From a virus: a stretch of 32,805 bases of DNA. The notes beneath the pieces were generated by a model that was not told the origin of the DNA, made no database searches, and saw only the letters and a list, made by a program, of their open reading frames with translations. Location: IMG/VR virus record IMGVR_UViG_3300034117_001391, positions 1-32,805 of that record; one strand, written 5' to 3'. Shown one piece after another: positions 1-8,353 of the stretch; position 1 is the stretch's first letter, and each line of letters opens with the position of its first letter. Both the position numbers and the translations under genes were made by a program.

Positions 1-203
1 TTTCTTCAGCCATTAGATTTCTTCCTGCAATAGTTGAATGTCAAATTCAATAGGTTCATTTCCTTTATGTAGCCAATCAAGATAATCAGCATAATCTTTA
101 TTACCTTCAGCAAAAGGAATAGTGGCTTTATCAGATAATCTGACAACTGATTCCTCATAGATTGTTTTTCCATTAGGAAAGACTTGTGCCATTTTCATGT
201 ATT
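1..203. repeat. Variant copy of 32476-32678 at the contig end
   Basis: These 203 bases align without gaps to 32476-32678 (constant offset 32475) with about 28 substitutions by my count, roughly 86% identity. Identity becomes perfect at 204-330, which equals 32679-32805. The segment holds the first bases of the XhlA-like gene (start codon at 11-13) and almost all of a second version of the small gene at 32488-32682. I read it as an alternative strain haplotype attached to the closed circle, not as a real tandem duplication. A genuine duplication cannot be excluded from sequence alone. Confidence 0.75.
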
Positions 204-207
204 TCAT
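13..207 (-). CDS. Small tail-fiber-associated protein, variant allele
   Basis: A 64-residue protein that differs from the one at 32488-32682 at 7 positions (N-terminal KY/TF, V/L, I/V, E/Q, D/E, K/A) while the DNA differs at about 28, so most changes are silent and the protein is under purifying selection. It carries the motif NKDYxxYLDWLxxGNEP, similar to a short motif seen in small phage proteins encoded beside tail fibers; no function is assigned. Its start overlaps the stop of the fiber gene at 204-1337, and its stop overlaps the start of the next gene (XhlA-like), only the first bases of which are present here. It is probably the same locus as 32488-32682 from another strain. Confidence 0.7.
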   Translation of the reverse strand: MKYMKMAQVFPNGKTIYEESVVRLSDKATIPFAEGNKDYADYLDWLHKGNEPIEFDIQLLQEEI

Positions 208-1337
208 AGTTCCGCCGATGCTGAAAAGCTAGTTCCGTATCTAAAGTATCCAAAGCTTCCGTTGCCTCTATACCCTCTACTGACCCAACCTAAGGGTGAG
301 GGTGAGATAATTCCGCTATTGACGGCGTTGTCGTAGTTAGTAAAGGTTTGCGTCACGGTTGGGGTCACTCTCATAAGCACCGGAAAATTGATAAACGATG
401 AAGCGCCAAATCCATTTGGATCGGTCTGGTAGTTGAAGTCAATAGCGGGCGCTCCTGTTGTGGCATAAAAATAGCGCTGGCAAGAAGCTAACTCAGCCGC
501 AACGTTTGGACCATTTCTTTTATAGGCAGTTGCTTCGCTTCCAACTTCAAGCTGGACTCCAGTGATTCTAAAGAAGTCGTTAGCGCCAGCGGTTCCAGTT
601 GGTGAGTAAAGAAAAAAGATTTGCAAAGCATCTGCAGTTGTTGGAACTGTAAAAGTAGCTGAGTATCTTGTCCAGCTTCCAGTAATAGCAACATCAGTGT
701 CTGTTCTCAAAAAGTTAGCGTTTGAAGATAAGTAAATTCCATTAGTTGAATAAGCAACCGCGCTAGGTGCCACGCTAGATGAGACAATTCCAAAATTTAC
801 TAGGTTGCCTGTCGCGCTAAAGTTAGACCCTCTAATTGCGTAGAAGCTAAGTGTGACAGTTTTGCCTCTAAGCCAAAGTCCAGCTTTCTCAAAATTTTGA
901 GTCAGAACTAAAGCATTAGTTGAAGTATTTCCTGAGTCTCTAATTATGTTTGTAGCAAATTCAAAATCTGTTGGAGTAGTTGTTGAGCGAGACATTGTTC
1001 CGCCTGAGGCGGCCGAAGTTCTTGCAACCTTCCACTGATCCGCGCCGTAAAGTTGTGCGCCAAAAGGAAAACTGTTGCCTCGCTGCCAGATGTCAAAGGC
1101 GCTATTCAAAACAAGATTTACTCCGTTTTGAAGTCCGCCCTGATTGAGTCCAATAATTGCGTCAGCTGTTGTTCCTGTGTTTAGGATCGGAGATGTGACG
1201 TTTACTGTAGAAGTTCCAGGAAGACCCTGCGGGCCGGTAGGTCCAGTCGCACCGGTGTTTCCTGTTTCGCCTTTAGCTCCAACTAGGATCGGCAACCAGG
1301 TTGAAGTGGCTGTGTCGTAATACTTTAGTTGCGCCAT
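204..1337 (-). CDS. Tail fiber / minor tail protein with short collagen-like segment
   Basis: This 377-residue protein begins with a short N-terminal domain (MAQLKYYDTATSTWLPI) typical of phage fibers. A collagen-like Gly-X-Y stretch follows at about residues 21-42 (for example GATGPTGPQGLPG). The rest is a Ser/Thr/Asn-rich, probably beta-structured body with a jelly-roll-like region (LQIFFLYSPTGTAG, then FFRITGVQLEVGS) of the kind found in carbohydrate-binding fiber ends. It starts inside the stop of the upstream tail gene (TAATG overlap at 1337) and its C-terminal end lies in the region shared by both contig ends. The role is inferred to be adsorption at the tail tip; the receptor is unknown. 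Confidence 0.75.
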   Translation of the reverse strand: MAQLKYYDTATSTWLPILVGAKGETGNTGATGPTGPQGLPGTSTVNVTSPILNTGTTADAIIGLNQGGLQNGVNLVLNSAFDIWQRGNSFPFGAQLYGADQWKVARTSAASGGTMSRSTTTPTDFEFATNIIRDSGNTSTNALVLTQNFEKAGLWLRGKTVTLSFYAIRGSNFSATGNLVNFGIVSSSVAPSAVAYSTNGIYLSSNANFLRTDTDVAITGSWTRYSATFTVPTTADALQIFFLYSPTGTAGANDFFRITGVQLEVGSEATAYKRNGPNVAAELASCQRYFYATTGAPAIDFNYQTDPNGFGASSFINFPVLMRVTPTVTQTFTNYDNAVNSGIISPSPLGWVSRGYRGNGSFGYFRYGTSFSASAEL

Positions 1338-3790
1338 TAGTTGTACCCGTAAACCTTTACTGTTCCGCTATGAGTTCCAGTGATAGTTAGAGAAAATCCT
1401 GTGTAAGAGCTATCAGTTGGAACGCCCCCTTGAAGAACTGCGCTCACATAAGAAGTAGTTGTCGAAATGTATGTAGTCCTAGTCGTATTGAAAGGGTTGA
1501 AAACTTCAACGCTATGTGAGTTCATGCTATTAGCTGCGCCCTCTGTCCAACCAAGTAGCAGATTTGGTCTAGCCGTTCCGCCAGCTATCGTGACGCCGCC
1601 CGAGCTTTGGTAATAAATTCCGTGACTTCTTTGATTAGAGGTTGTGTAGTTAGTTCCAGATACTCTCATCTGCATGTTTACTTCAGTGTTTACGGTTGCG
1701 CCAGATGAAACATGAAGAATTTTGTAATGATTATAGTTGGAGGAAAAAACATCATTGACATGTAGAGTGGTAATTCCCGTGAAAGTTATCAAACCTGTAG
1801 TTGAATTTATTGAAGCTGATCCTGACACTGTTGTGACGCTGGTCGGAATAATTGGAACAAGACCTGGTGTAATTGGCGTTGCCGGAGTTTGCCAGTTTGC
1901 GTTGTAGTCTGTGGCGTTTATCTTTGTAAGAACCTGCCCAGTCGTGCCACCTACAGGAACGCTTGGGGGAGTAACCCATTGCGTGTTGTAATTTGTAGAG
2001 TCAATCTTTGTAAGCATTTGACCTGCAGTTCCGCCAGTTGGAACGGGAATGTCAGAAGGAGCGTCACTGTCTAACCAAAGAACTCCTGTCGAAGTCGGAG
2101 CGCTTGGGGATACAACTAATCCGCTATTGCCGACCTGGGTCGCCGTCAGGATGATCGAAGGCACTGCAGGGTAAACTGGCGATGATCCGGCGGGCAAAGC
2201 TTCAACAGTAAGACTTAGACTATCTCCGGCCCAGTAAACTTGGACATAATCTCCTGCGGCAGCGGTGGCAACATAGTTTATTGTTATGACCTGACGGTTA
2301 GGATTACCTGCACCTTTACGCGGTTGGAGATCCATCTCAGTCGCCGAATCGGCGTAGTCAACTCCGTTTTTTCTTACCCAGAAAACAGACTTAGCAACAG
2401 TGGTTCCAACGTTTGTGATCTGGATTGAAAAAGTCAAACTGTAAGTTCCGGAATTAGCAAAAAGAACTCGGTTTCCGCTTGTGATACTTACGCCAATTGC
2501 TTCGGCTGTTGTTCCAATTGCGATGACCTGTGCTGCCGTCACGGAAGCAAGTGGCTGATCCGTCATGTCATAGAAAGATCCGTAGAACCCAACCGAACCG
2601 CCGCCGCCGCCTGATCCGCCACCTGTAGGTTCGTTTCTTTCCAGGTTGCTAATTCGGTCTTCTTGATTGTTCTGAACAGTGTTTGTTCGAGTCTCTTCAG
2701 TCGCAGTGTCAGGTTCACCTACGGTTGCTAAAAGAAAAGCGCCGGAATCAGTAATCGAAATTGCTACTTCTGTAACTGTTGCAACCGCTGTTGTGAGATC
2801 CGCAACAACGCTAACTTTGTCGCCAAGGTTCCAGTCGTATCCATAACGCATAAGTCCGTCGTCCGCGGGCTTGACAGAAATACCTTCTAAAGTTCTTCCG
2901 CCCTGAGCAAGCAGCTCAAGACCGGATTGCTCAAGTAAAGCTGAATCTTCAGCGTCTCTTTGATCTTTGAAAACTTCGATCCTTCGACCCCAAGCGGTTT
3001 CCGAATCTTCAGACTGAGTATTGGCGACTTCAAGTATTTCGCGCAGTTCGCCTTGTCCTTGCCCTGCAACAATAGCCCGGGTAACACTTGGCTTGGAGTA
3101 TGCGTATTCAGAAGCTGTAAGTCTATTGTTTGCAACGTCAAGTCTGATGTCGCCTGATCTGTCAACAGGTTCATAAACAGAAAAAACTAATTCGTTATCC
3201 TGCTGCTTTATGTCAAAACCCAAACCGTCTGTAGAAGCCAGCTTAGTAAACGCCGATCCTAAAACCTCAAACCGTAGTCTGCCCGTTATTGTCGAGCCAA
3301 GTCCCGTGTCGGCGGCTAAAGCCAAACCTGGAACGCGTCTTTCGACTGGTGCAGATGGTCCGAGGTTTGCGTCGACATAGTGATACAAAACAGTCGATGC
3401 AAGTCCTGTTAGTTCGTCGTATGCGGCTGTTTGAAGACCCGCATCTGGTTGACTAGGGTCAGGGTAAGCTAATCTTTCAAGAAGCAAAACAGAATCGTCA
3501 ACGCCTTCGATTTCCCAAGTCCCCTCAGGATCGTCTGACGTCTGGACTTTTTTTGCTGCGGTTGTAGGACCAGTAAAAATTACGCCATTTGGACCAGTGA
3601 CAATTATTCCTGCTCCAGGTTGACGAAGTTGACTTGCGGCAAAACTGCCAGACGGTAAAACCGCCTTCCAAGATCCAACGTTGTTGAACCTCAGCACGAC
3701 AGTAAAACCAACAAGTTCCTGCTCAGTGATCTGAGCAACTCTTTCTAAAGAACTATTGCGAACCTCAACGGTTAGGTCGACAACTTGCAT
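1337..3790 (-). CDS. Gp37-like minor tail protein (baseplate/tail tip)
   Basis: An 817-residue tail protein. The N-terminal half (about residues 1-380) resembles the Siphovirus ReqiPepy6 Gp37-like family, a baseplate-hub type protein that follows the distal tail protein in many actinophages. A Gly-rich linker (GGGSGGGGG, near residue 395) separates it from a fiber-like C-terminal half. That half contains two copies of a repeat of the form GGTxGQxLTKIxxTxYNxxW, a repeat common in phage fibers, and a terminal beta-rich domain. It overlaps both neighbours by single bases (stop/start overlaps at 3790 and 1337), showing translational coupling inside the tail operon. It probably combines tail-tip structure with surface binding. 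Confidence 0.75.
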   Translation of the reverse strand: MQVVDLTVEVRNSSLERVAQITEQELVGFTVVLRFNNVGSWKAVLPSGSFAASQLRQPGAGIIVTGPNGVIFTGPTTAAKKVQTSDDPEGTWEIEGVDDSVLLLERLAYPDPSQPDAGLQTAAYDELTGLASTVLYHYVDANLGPSAPVERRVPGLALAADTGLGSTITGRLRFEVLGSAFTKLASTDGLGFDIKQQDNELVFSVYEPVDRSGDIRLDVANNRLTASEYAYSKPSVTRAIVAGQGQGELREILEVANTQSEDSETAWGRRIEVFKDQRDAEDSALLEQSGLELLAQGGRTLEGISVKPADDGLMRYGYDWNLGDKVSVVADLTTAVATVTEVAISITDSGAFLLATVGEPDTATEETRTNTVQNNQEDRISNLERNEPTGGGSGGGGGSVGFYGSFYDMTDQPLASVTAAQVIAIGTTAEAIGVSITSGNRVLFANSGTYSLTFSIQITNVGTTVAKSVFWVRKNGVDYADSATEMDLQPRKGAGNPNRQVITINYVATAAAGDYVQVYWAGDSLSLTVEALPAGSSPVYPAVPSIILTATQVGNSGLVVSPSAPTSTGVLWLDSDAPSDIPVPTGGTAGQMLTKIDSTNYNTQWVTPPSVPVGGTTGQVLTKINATDYNANWQTPATPITPGLVPIIPTSVTTVSGSASINSTTGLITFTGITTLHVNDVFSSNYNHYKILHVSSGATVNTEVNMQMRVSGTNYTTSNQRSHGIYYQSSGGVTIAGGTARPNLLLGWTEGAANSMNSHSVEVFNPFNTTRTTYISTTTSYVSAVLQGGVPTDSSYTGFSLTITGTHSGTVKVYGYN

Positions 3791-4653
3791 TAGTGAAGAA
3801 CCTCGCGTCTTAGGTTGAATGATCCGCTGATCTTTGTGTTTGAATCAGCTCCGGTTGCGGTAATGTTTACAGTGCTTTCTCCGGCCTGAAGACTAAAAAG
3901 TTTTGGTGCAGGACCAAGCCCAGAATAAGCGTTAGTCCCTGTTTGGGTAGTCACAGTTCCGAGCTCAGTATTGATAAGAATCGAGTCGCCAGTTTCAAGC
4001 AGGTCTTCGTAAATAAAACTAGAACCGTTTGAAGAAATTTCAACAGAACTTGCAGGTCCGTCAATACGCCAAAAAACAGGAGTTTCAACGTCACCTTGGT
4101 TGTTTACCAAAATTGTTCCAAGTGCTTGACCAGAACTAACCTGTAATTGGCTAAGTGATCGTGATCCTACGGTTACACCTAGCAGACCTCGAGGAACTTC
4201 GCTCGCCGTTACGCTAAAAGTTGTTGCTTCTGAGTTTACCCAAAAAGGCTGTGGAGCTCTTGCGCTTATTACCCATCGAGCAAATTTTTGGTTTGCGTCA
4301 GATCCGAAAGTAGTTTCTGCGCCACCTTCCATGTATAAGGTAAGTGACCAAATGTCGCCCGTTGCGTATCGACCTTGAAGAACAAAGTCACGAGCCATAA
4401 TTTTTGAAAGCCTGCGCAACTTGTCTTCCAGATCTAAACCTGTTTCGCTTAGAACCGTAATTGGTAAGTCCAAAACTCTAATGCCGCGTTTCAAAAACTT
4501 GAATGTGCCGCCGTTTCCTGCACTCGGATCGATCCTGACAATTGGTTGTGGAACTCCAAAACCTGTGGTCCCAGTCTCAAGAATGTAGTCTGGTCCGTTT
4601 AGACTTACTGAGTCGTTGTTCGCGCCAATTAGAAAAAAGTCAATGTTTACCAA
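3790..4653 (-). CDS. Distal tail protein (Dit-like)
   Basis: This 287-residue protein directly follows the tape measure gene and precedes the Gp37-like protein, the standard position of the distal tail protein that joins the tail tube to the tip. The N-terminal part (FLIGANNDSVSLNGPDYIL, then VLDLPITV and LRRLSKIM) fits the phage tail/Dit family seen in actinophages, with a C-terminal beta-rich domain. The start overlaps the end of the tape measure gene by 7 bases and the stop overlaps the next start. The call rests on gene order plus general resemblance; no catalytic motif is expected. Confidence 0.75.
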   Translation of the reverse strand: MVNIDFFLIGANNDSVSLNGPDYILETGTTGFGVPQPIVRIDPSAGNGGTFKFLKRGIRVLDLPITVLSETGLDLEDKLRRLSKIMARDFVLQGRYATGDIWSLTLYMEGGAETTFGSDANQKFARWVISARAPQPFWVNSEATTFSVTASEVPRGLLGVTVGSRSLSQLQVSSGQALGTILVNNQGDVETPVFWRIDGPASSVEISSNGSSFIYEDLLETGDSILINTELGTVTTQTGTNAYSGLGPAPKLFSLQAGESTVNITATGADSNTKISGSFNLRREVLH

Positions 4654-6383
4654 CCTGTAATTACCCTGGCTCTCTTTACGGCTTGCAACAAAGCTTGCTC
4701 TGCATCAAGCGACTGGTTAGGTGCTGCATAGTAATTTATTGTTTGACCGGCTTGGCTTCCAACTCCCATTAGTTGCTCAAACCTGTTTAGAGGCATAACA
4801 ACTTCCGGTCCGGCTTCTCCAATTAGAGCAGTAGTCGGTTGGTCTACAAAACCGCCATCGGCTAGTGCAGGAATTCGACCAATTTTTGCTTTTGCTATCT
4901 GGTCAATTTTGAAACCAAATGTTTGTCCGCCAATTAGAGGAACCCAGTCAGGAGCTTTGAACTTTAGTTTGTTCAGGGCACCAATAACAAAATTCAAACC
5001 GTCAATAATTGAGTTGACCATAAACTCAATGCCGCCGATAATTATGTTTGCGACAGTTATTACTATGTTAGCAATACCGTAAAAAACAGTTTTGAAAACT
5101 TCAAAGATTGGAGTCAGGATCACAAGAAGTCCGCCAAGAATTCCTGTCAAAAAGCTGACTGCACCTCCAAGAACGCCTGCTATTACCTGCGCAACAATTA
5201 CTAAGACAGGAGTAAGAAACTTGATCAAACCAATCAATAGCGGCAGGATCAGCATGACCAATGGCAGAAACGCTTGAACGATTTCTAGGATTGCTGGGAT
5301 CATAGGAAGTAATGCTTCAACTATTTCTATGATCGGTGGTAAAAGAGCATCTAGGATCGGGAGCAACATGTTGAATAATTCAATCAAAAAAGGCAGTGCG
5401 GCTTCTACTATCAAAACAAAGGCGTCAAAAAGTAGACTTATGATTGGAACAAGTCCGCCAAATAAAGTTGCAAGAGTCGGTAAGAAACCCGCGACTGAAG
5501 TGAAGAGTGGAGTGAGCGAAGTAAATAAAGCTCCAAGTGCAGGTCCGGCTTGTTGGATCAATGGAGTTATCGCCGACACCAATACAGCAAATGCCGGAGC
5601 AAGTGCAGTTCCAGCAGTAATCTTTAGTTCTTCGAAGTTTGCTTTTAGTATTCTCTGAGAGTTAGCAAGTCCGTCAGACGTATTAGCAAAGTCGCCCTGT
5701 GTTTTTGCAGTTGACTCAAGTAGCAAACCATACCGAGCTTGAACTTTTTGCGTCTCTGTCAACGCTTCGCCCTGAGCAACAATTCCTGCTCTTACGGCGT
5801 AAGCCTTGACTTCGGTGTCAAGAAGATTTATACCAAATCTTTTTAGCGGTTCTGCTTCACCTGCAAGACCAGACTGAAAAACTCCAAGTGCTTCAGAAAC
5901 GTCAATGTTGAAAACAGAGGCAAAGTCTGCGGCTCTTTCCGTTAGTGATCCGACAACACCTGCAACGTCTCCTTCGCTGCCAGCAATTCTTTCTGCAAAA
6001 GCAGAAAACCTAACAGCGGCATTATTGAAATCAGTGGAGGAGACACCCAACCTGGTTGCGGCATCTGATCCTAGTTTAGCAATGTCTCCGGCCGCAGCTC
6101 CGTAAGCGACTCGAACGGCGTTAGCGGATTCGCCAAAATCGCTTGCTGCGGTTATTGTTGACTTTACAAAAGACCCAATTGCAACAGTTGCAGCGGCAAA
6201 TCCAACTTGAAGAGCAAGTCCAACGCGACTACCGAAACCAGAACCAACTCCATTTGCAAGTGCATCTCCACCAACTCCACCTGCGGCAGACATTTGTCCT
6301 GACAGTTGCGAGTTTAGTTTTGAAGCAATGCCGTCAATCCGAGGTGTAATTTGAACATAAGCTTCTGCAATTCTGGACGCCAT
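4647..6383 (-). CDS. Tape measure protein
   Basis: A 578-residue protein whose length should set tail length; at the usual 0.15 nm per residue this suggests a short tail of about 85-90 nm (estimate from the family rule). The N-terminal part is Gly/Ala-rich and amphipathic. Residues about 280-470 form a long series of hydrophobic segments (for example LPMIPAILEIVQAFLPLVML), expected for a protein that inserts into the host membrane during DNA entry. The C-terminus carries LADGGFVDQPTTALIGEAGP followed by EVVMPLN, a motif very common near the end of siphovirus tape measures. It lies directly after the two chaperone frames. Confidence 0.93.
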   Translation of the reverse strand: MASRIAEAYVQITPRIDGIASKLNSQLSGQMSAAGGVGGDALANGVGSGFGSRVGLALQVGFAAATVAIGSFVKSTITAASDFGESANAVRVAYGAAAGDIAKLGSDAATRLGVSSTDFNNAAVRFSAFAERIAGSEGDVAGVVGSLTERAADFASVFNIDVSEALGVFQSGLAGEAEPLKRFGINLLDTEVKAYAVRAGIVAQGEALTETQKVQARYGLLLESTAKTQGDFANTSDGLANSQRILKANFEELKITAGTALAPAFAVLVSAITPLIQQAGPALGALFTSLTPLFTSVAGFLPTLATLFGGLVPIISLLFDAFVLIVEAALPFLIELFNMLLPILDALLPPIIEIVEALLPMIPAILEIVQAFLPLVMLILPLLIGLIKFLTPVLVIVAQVIAGVLGGAVSFLTGILGGLLVILTPIFEVFKTVFYGIANIVITVANIIIGGIEFMVNSIIDGLNFVIGALNKLKFKAPDWVPLIGGQTFGFKIDQIAKAKIGRIPALADGGFVDQPTTALIGEAGPEVVMPLNRFEQLMGVGSQAGQTINYYAAPNQSLDAEQALLQAVKRARVITGW

Positions 6384-6384
6384 G

Positions 6385-6801
6385 TTATTCCTTCGGGTTC
6401 ATAAGTCTAAGTTTTTCTAGCACCTGTGAGCGCAATTGTGCTTTCTTCGGTCTAAGCCTGTTGACGTTTGCGTTAGGCCAAGGCGATGGGTACGGTTTTG
6501 GCTTTTTCTTACTGTTGACCATAGCCAATAAGTCGTAAGAGTGGGAGGCTACAATCCAGTTTCTGTCAACAGGATAATCCCAATTGTTTTTTGCGGCTTG
6601 AGTCCAGGAAGACGGATCACGAAGCAAAACAGCAATTAGTCTTACGGCTTCAATCCAAGGTATTGAAATGCCTATGTCCTGAATTCCAAAATTGAAACGA
6701 GATCTCAGGTCGTATGCGATTTCTGATGGGTGCTCTTCGATTATCTCTAAGAGCTTACAGATTCCCCCAATGACGCACCTTGAGTCCAACCTTCGAGCCA
6801 A
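6385..6801 (-). CDS. Tail assembly chaperone, second frame (gpT-like)
   Basis: This open frame overlaps the upstream chaperone and lies in the -1 frame relative to it. It probably has no start of its own and is made only by frameshifting at 6762-6768. The frame contains family-typical segments: LLEIIEEHPSEIAYDLRSRF, then WIEAVRLIAVLLRDPSSW, as in actinophage tail chaperones. If the shift occurs at GGGGGAA, the fusion would be about 208 residues: 82 from the first frame and 126 from this one. As in lambda gpG/gpGT, the short and fused forms would load tail tube subunits on the tape measure encoded immediately downstream. The upstream part of the open frame (6766-6801) is unlikely to be translated in this frame. 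Confidence 0.85.
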   Translation of the reverse strand: MARRLDSRCVIGGICKLLEIIEEHPSEIAYDLRSRFNFGIQDIGISIPWIEAVRLIAVLLRDPSSWTQAAKNNWDYPVDRNWIVASHSYDLLAMVNSKKKPKPYPSPWPNANVNRLRPKKAQLRSQVLEKLRLMNPKE

Positions 6802-7010
6802 GCAGCAAATTCTTTTGCAGTCATCGAGTCAATAGCTTTTAGTTCAGGTGAGTCTTCGCCCAAGATGTATTCAATAATTGTAAACGCTTTGTCGGCGTCG
6901 TCAACGGTTTTTCTTGCTGCTCTTAAAGCTCCAACTGGCAAACTGCCAAAACCTGGAACGCTGTATTTTTTGCCTTTGTGATCAAATTCGTATTTGTCTT
7001 TAGCGGTCAT
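6747..7010 (-). CDS. Tail assembly chaperone, first frame (gpG-like)
   Basis: An 87-residue protein lying between the major tail protein and the tape measure, the canonical place for gpG-type chaperones. It starts at an ATG preceded by a purine-rich AGGAAGTAAAA site. The C-terminal segment MTAKEFAAWLEGW followed by SLGESVSS resembles the ends of actinophage G-type chaperones. A slippery heptamer lies 5-6 codons before its stop, and shifting to -1 there fuses it to the frame at 6385-6801. Confidence 0.88.
   Translation of the reverse strand: MTAKDKYEFDHKGKKYSVPGFGSLPVGALRAARKTVDDADKAFTIIEYILGEDSPELKAIDSMTAKEFAAWLEGWTQGASLGESVSS
6762..6768 (-). promoter_or_regulatory. Programmed -1 frameshift site GGGGGAA
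   Basis: On the minus strand codons TTG GGG GAA of the first chaperone frame contain the heptamer G GGG GAA. Slipping one base back turns the reading from ..Leu-Gly-Glu-Ser.. into ..Leu-Gly-Gly-Ile-Cys-Lys.., entering the second frame. The second frame is offset by 209 bases (2 modulo 3), exactly what a -1 shift requires. GGGGGAA is, as far as I recall, among the slippery sequences used by siphophage tail chaperone pairs. The A-site codon pairs imperfectly after the shift, so the efficiency cannot be judged here. Confidence 0.75.
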
Positions 7011-7052
7011 TTTTACTTCCTAGTTAGATTTTGCGGTCTGTAAGTTTGAAGA

Positions 7053-7092
7053 CCCAAGGGAGCAGGTCGACCGCTTCGCCCACTCCCTTGGG
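7053..7092 (-). terminator. Inverted repeat downstream of the major tail protein gene
   Basis: CCCAAGGGAG at 7053-7062 is perfectly complementary to CTCCCTTGGG at 7083-7092, giving a 10-bp stem with a 20-nt loop. It sits just after the major tail protein stop and before the chaperone gene. No clear U-tract follows on the minus strand, so it may be a weak terminator or an mRNA 3' stabiliser that raises tail protein expression over downstream genes. Confidence 0.55.
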
Positions 7093-7098
7093 AGTTTG

Positions 7099-7632
7099 TT
7101 ACGGAGCTGGTTCGAATTCGGAGTGGAAGATGTCAGCAACGCGACCAGCGGAAGCGTAAGCTGTCAAAGTAACGCCGTAAGAAACGGCTTCTCCGTTTTG
7201 AATTGTCTGTGCTTCTACAGATAGAACCTCTCCTGCTGGGACGTAGTGACGAATTACTTTGTCGCCGTCCACAATGTCAATTACAAAAGACTTACGTCCT
7301 CCAGTGTTGACCGGGTTTAGCTCAATCTTGCCGTCGACCAAAGTCGATCCGAAGTAAAGCTCAAGAGTTTCTTCAGTTGTTTCTAGCAACGCGAATGTGT
7401 AAGTAACTGTTCCTTCAGTAATTACTTCGCGGACCAGGTCGGCATTCTGCCAAGCTCTGATCTGGTTTGTTGACTTGTCTGATGCAAACTCAACTCCGTC
7501 TGCGGATACGTAGCCAAGTGAGCTAAATCCGGTCAGGGTTGAAGTTGCGGTTGTTGGAGCAGCAGCAGTTGTTGGGCCAACGTAAACTTCGCCCGTAATT
7601 CCGACTACCACGTTTTCGGCGGTTAGTGCCAT
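7099..7632 (-). CDS. Major tail (tube) protein
   Basis: A 177-residue protein located after the head-tail completion genes and before the tail chaperones, the standard position of the tube subunit. The sequence (ALTAENVVVGITGEVYVGP, then STNQIRAWQNADLVREVITE and TYTFALLETTEETLELYFG) fits the actinophage tail tube family with its beta-sandwich fold. It is flanked by hairpins on both sides, consistent with a separately regulated, highly abundant structural product. The ATG follows a GAAAGGAAATAC ribosome binding site. Confidence 0.88.
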   Translation of the reverse strand: MALTAENVVVGITGEVYVGPTTAAAPTTATSTLTGFSSLGYVSADGVEFASDKSTNQIRAWQNADLVREVITEGTVTYTFALLETTEETLELYFGSTLVDGKIELNPVNTGGRKSFVIDIVDGDKVIRHYVPAGEVLSVEAQTIQNGEAVSYGVTLTAYASAGRVADIFHSEFEPAP

Positions 7633-7651
7633 TTGTATTTCCTTTCGAAAG

Positions 7652-7686
7652 GTAGCCAGTGGCTACGGTTTTCAGCTTGAGCTGAA
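7652..7686 (-). other. Pair of short hairpins upstream of the major tail protein
   Basis: Two adjacent palindromes fill the 56-bp gap before the tail tube gene: GTAGCC-agt-GGCTAC (7652-7666) and TTCAGC-ttga-GCTGAA (7671-7686). They lie in the leader of a highly expressed gene and may act as partial terminators for upstream transcripts or as a 5' stabilising leader. Function is inferred from position only. Confidence 0.45.
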
Positions 7687-7688
7687 AT

Positions 7689-8099
7689 TTATAGTGTTGA
7701 GCCTTTTGTAATTAGCTCTAGTGTCATGTAGCGACACTCTTGCGGTCCTGCTTCGTCAACTCTTATTGGGGACAAAACAACTTGACTAAGTTTGATAGAT
7801 TCGCCTGTCATAGTGACAGATAGGGCTTCAATGAGTCGGGCGAGATCCGAAGCGTCTGCGTAAGTATTTGCCCAAATTTGTATGCCAACTCTTTCTGACT
7901 TTCTCACCCAATCAAGCTTTGGTCCGCCGTCTGCGCGTATAACAATGATCCTAGTGGGATAAGGAACTAGATCTGCGGCAGGTTTTATTGTTGAAACGTG
8001 AACGTCTTGAGCATAGGTTTCTGATCGTGCTTCTAATTCCGCTTTTACAGCTGCAACTAAAACTTTTTCAACGTCAGGAAAAATAACTGCTGGCATCAT
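7689..8099 (-). CDS. Tail terminator / head-tail completion protein
   Basis: A 136-residue protein directly upstream of the tail tube gene. Its layout (PDVEKVLVAAVKAELEARS near the N-terminus, then PYPTRIIVIRADGG, and a C-terminal YMTLELITKG strand) fits the tail terminator family of actinophages, which caps the tube and joins it to the head. The start overlaps the stop of the preceding gene by 4 bases. The specific role is assigned by synteny and is moderately sure. Confidence 0.68.
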   Translation of the reverse strand: MMPAVIFPDVEKVLVAAVKAELEARSETYAQDVHVSTIKPAADLVPYPTRIIVIRADGGPKLDWVRKSERVGIQIWANTYADASDLARLIEALSVTMTGESIKLSQVVLSPIRVDEAGPQECRYMTLELITKGSTL

Positions 8100-8353
8100 T
8101 TTTTAGTGGCTCCTAAAGCTCTGGCTAATGCGCCAGTTCGCATTTCAATAAAACGCGCTTCCGGTCGCGGATCAATAACGTTTGCAACAACACGGCTTTT
8201 GCGAGACTCCGTATCAATTTCAACACGGAAGTCAGGTCCGGCTTTTGAAGCAACGTCTTCGCCAACTTCTTTTAGAAAATTAGCAACTTCTGAACTCTTT
8301 AGAAGTTTACCTATTTCGGCTCTGTCAAGGTTTATGTAAACTGAGTTAGCCAA
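8096..8353 (-). CDS. Small head-tail joining protein
   Basis: An 85-residue protein between the stopper-like and tail-terminator-like genes. Translation probably begins at TTG at 8353, because AAGGAAG lies 4-5 bases upstream. The content is mixed alpha/beta with FLKEVGEDVASKAGPDF and RPEARFIEMRTGALARALG; actinophages usually have a similar small gene here (HK97 gp10-like neighbour). No function can be assigned more precisely than head-tail completion by position. Confidence 0.6.
   Translation of the reverse strand: MANSVYINLDRAEIGKLLKSSEVANFLKEVGEDVASKAGPDFRVEIDTESRKSRVVANVIDPRPEARFIEMRTGALARALGATKK

Noticed and set aside
1-330. Direct terminal repeats of a linear virion genome
   Set aside because: The repeat is not at both extreme ends: the exact part begins at 204, its length (127) matches a common assembler k-mer, and the first 203 bases are divergent.
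4542-6349. Plus-strand ORFs opposite the tape measure and distal tail genes
   Set aside because: They are low-complexity mirror frames of strongly supported minus-strand genes, with no ribosome binding sites or recognisable motifs.
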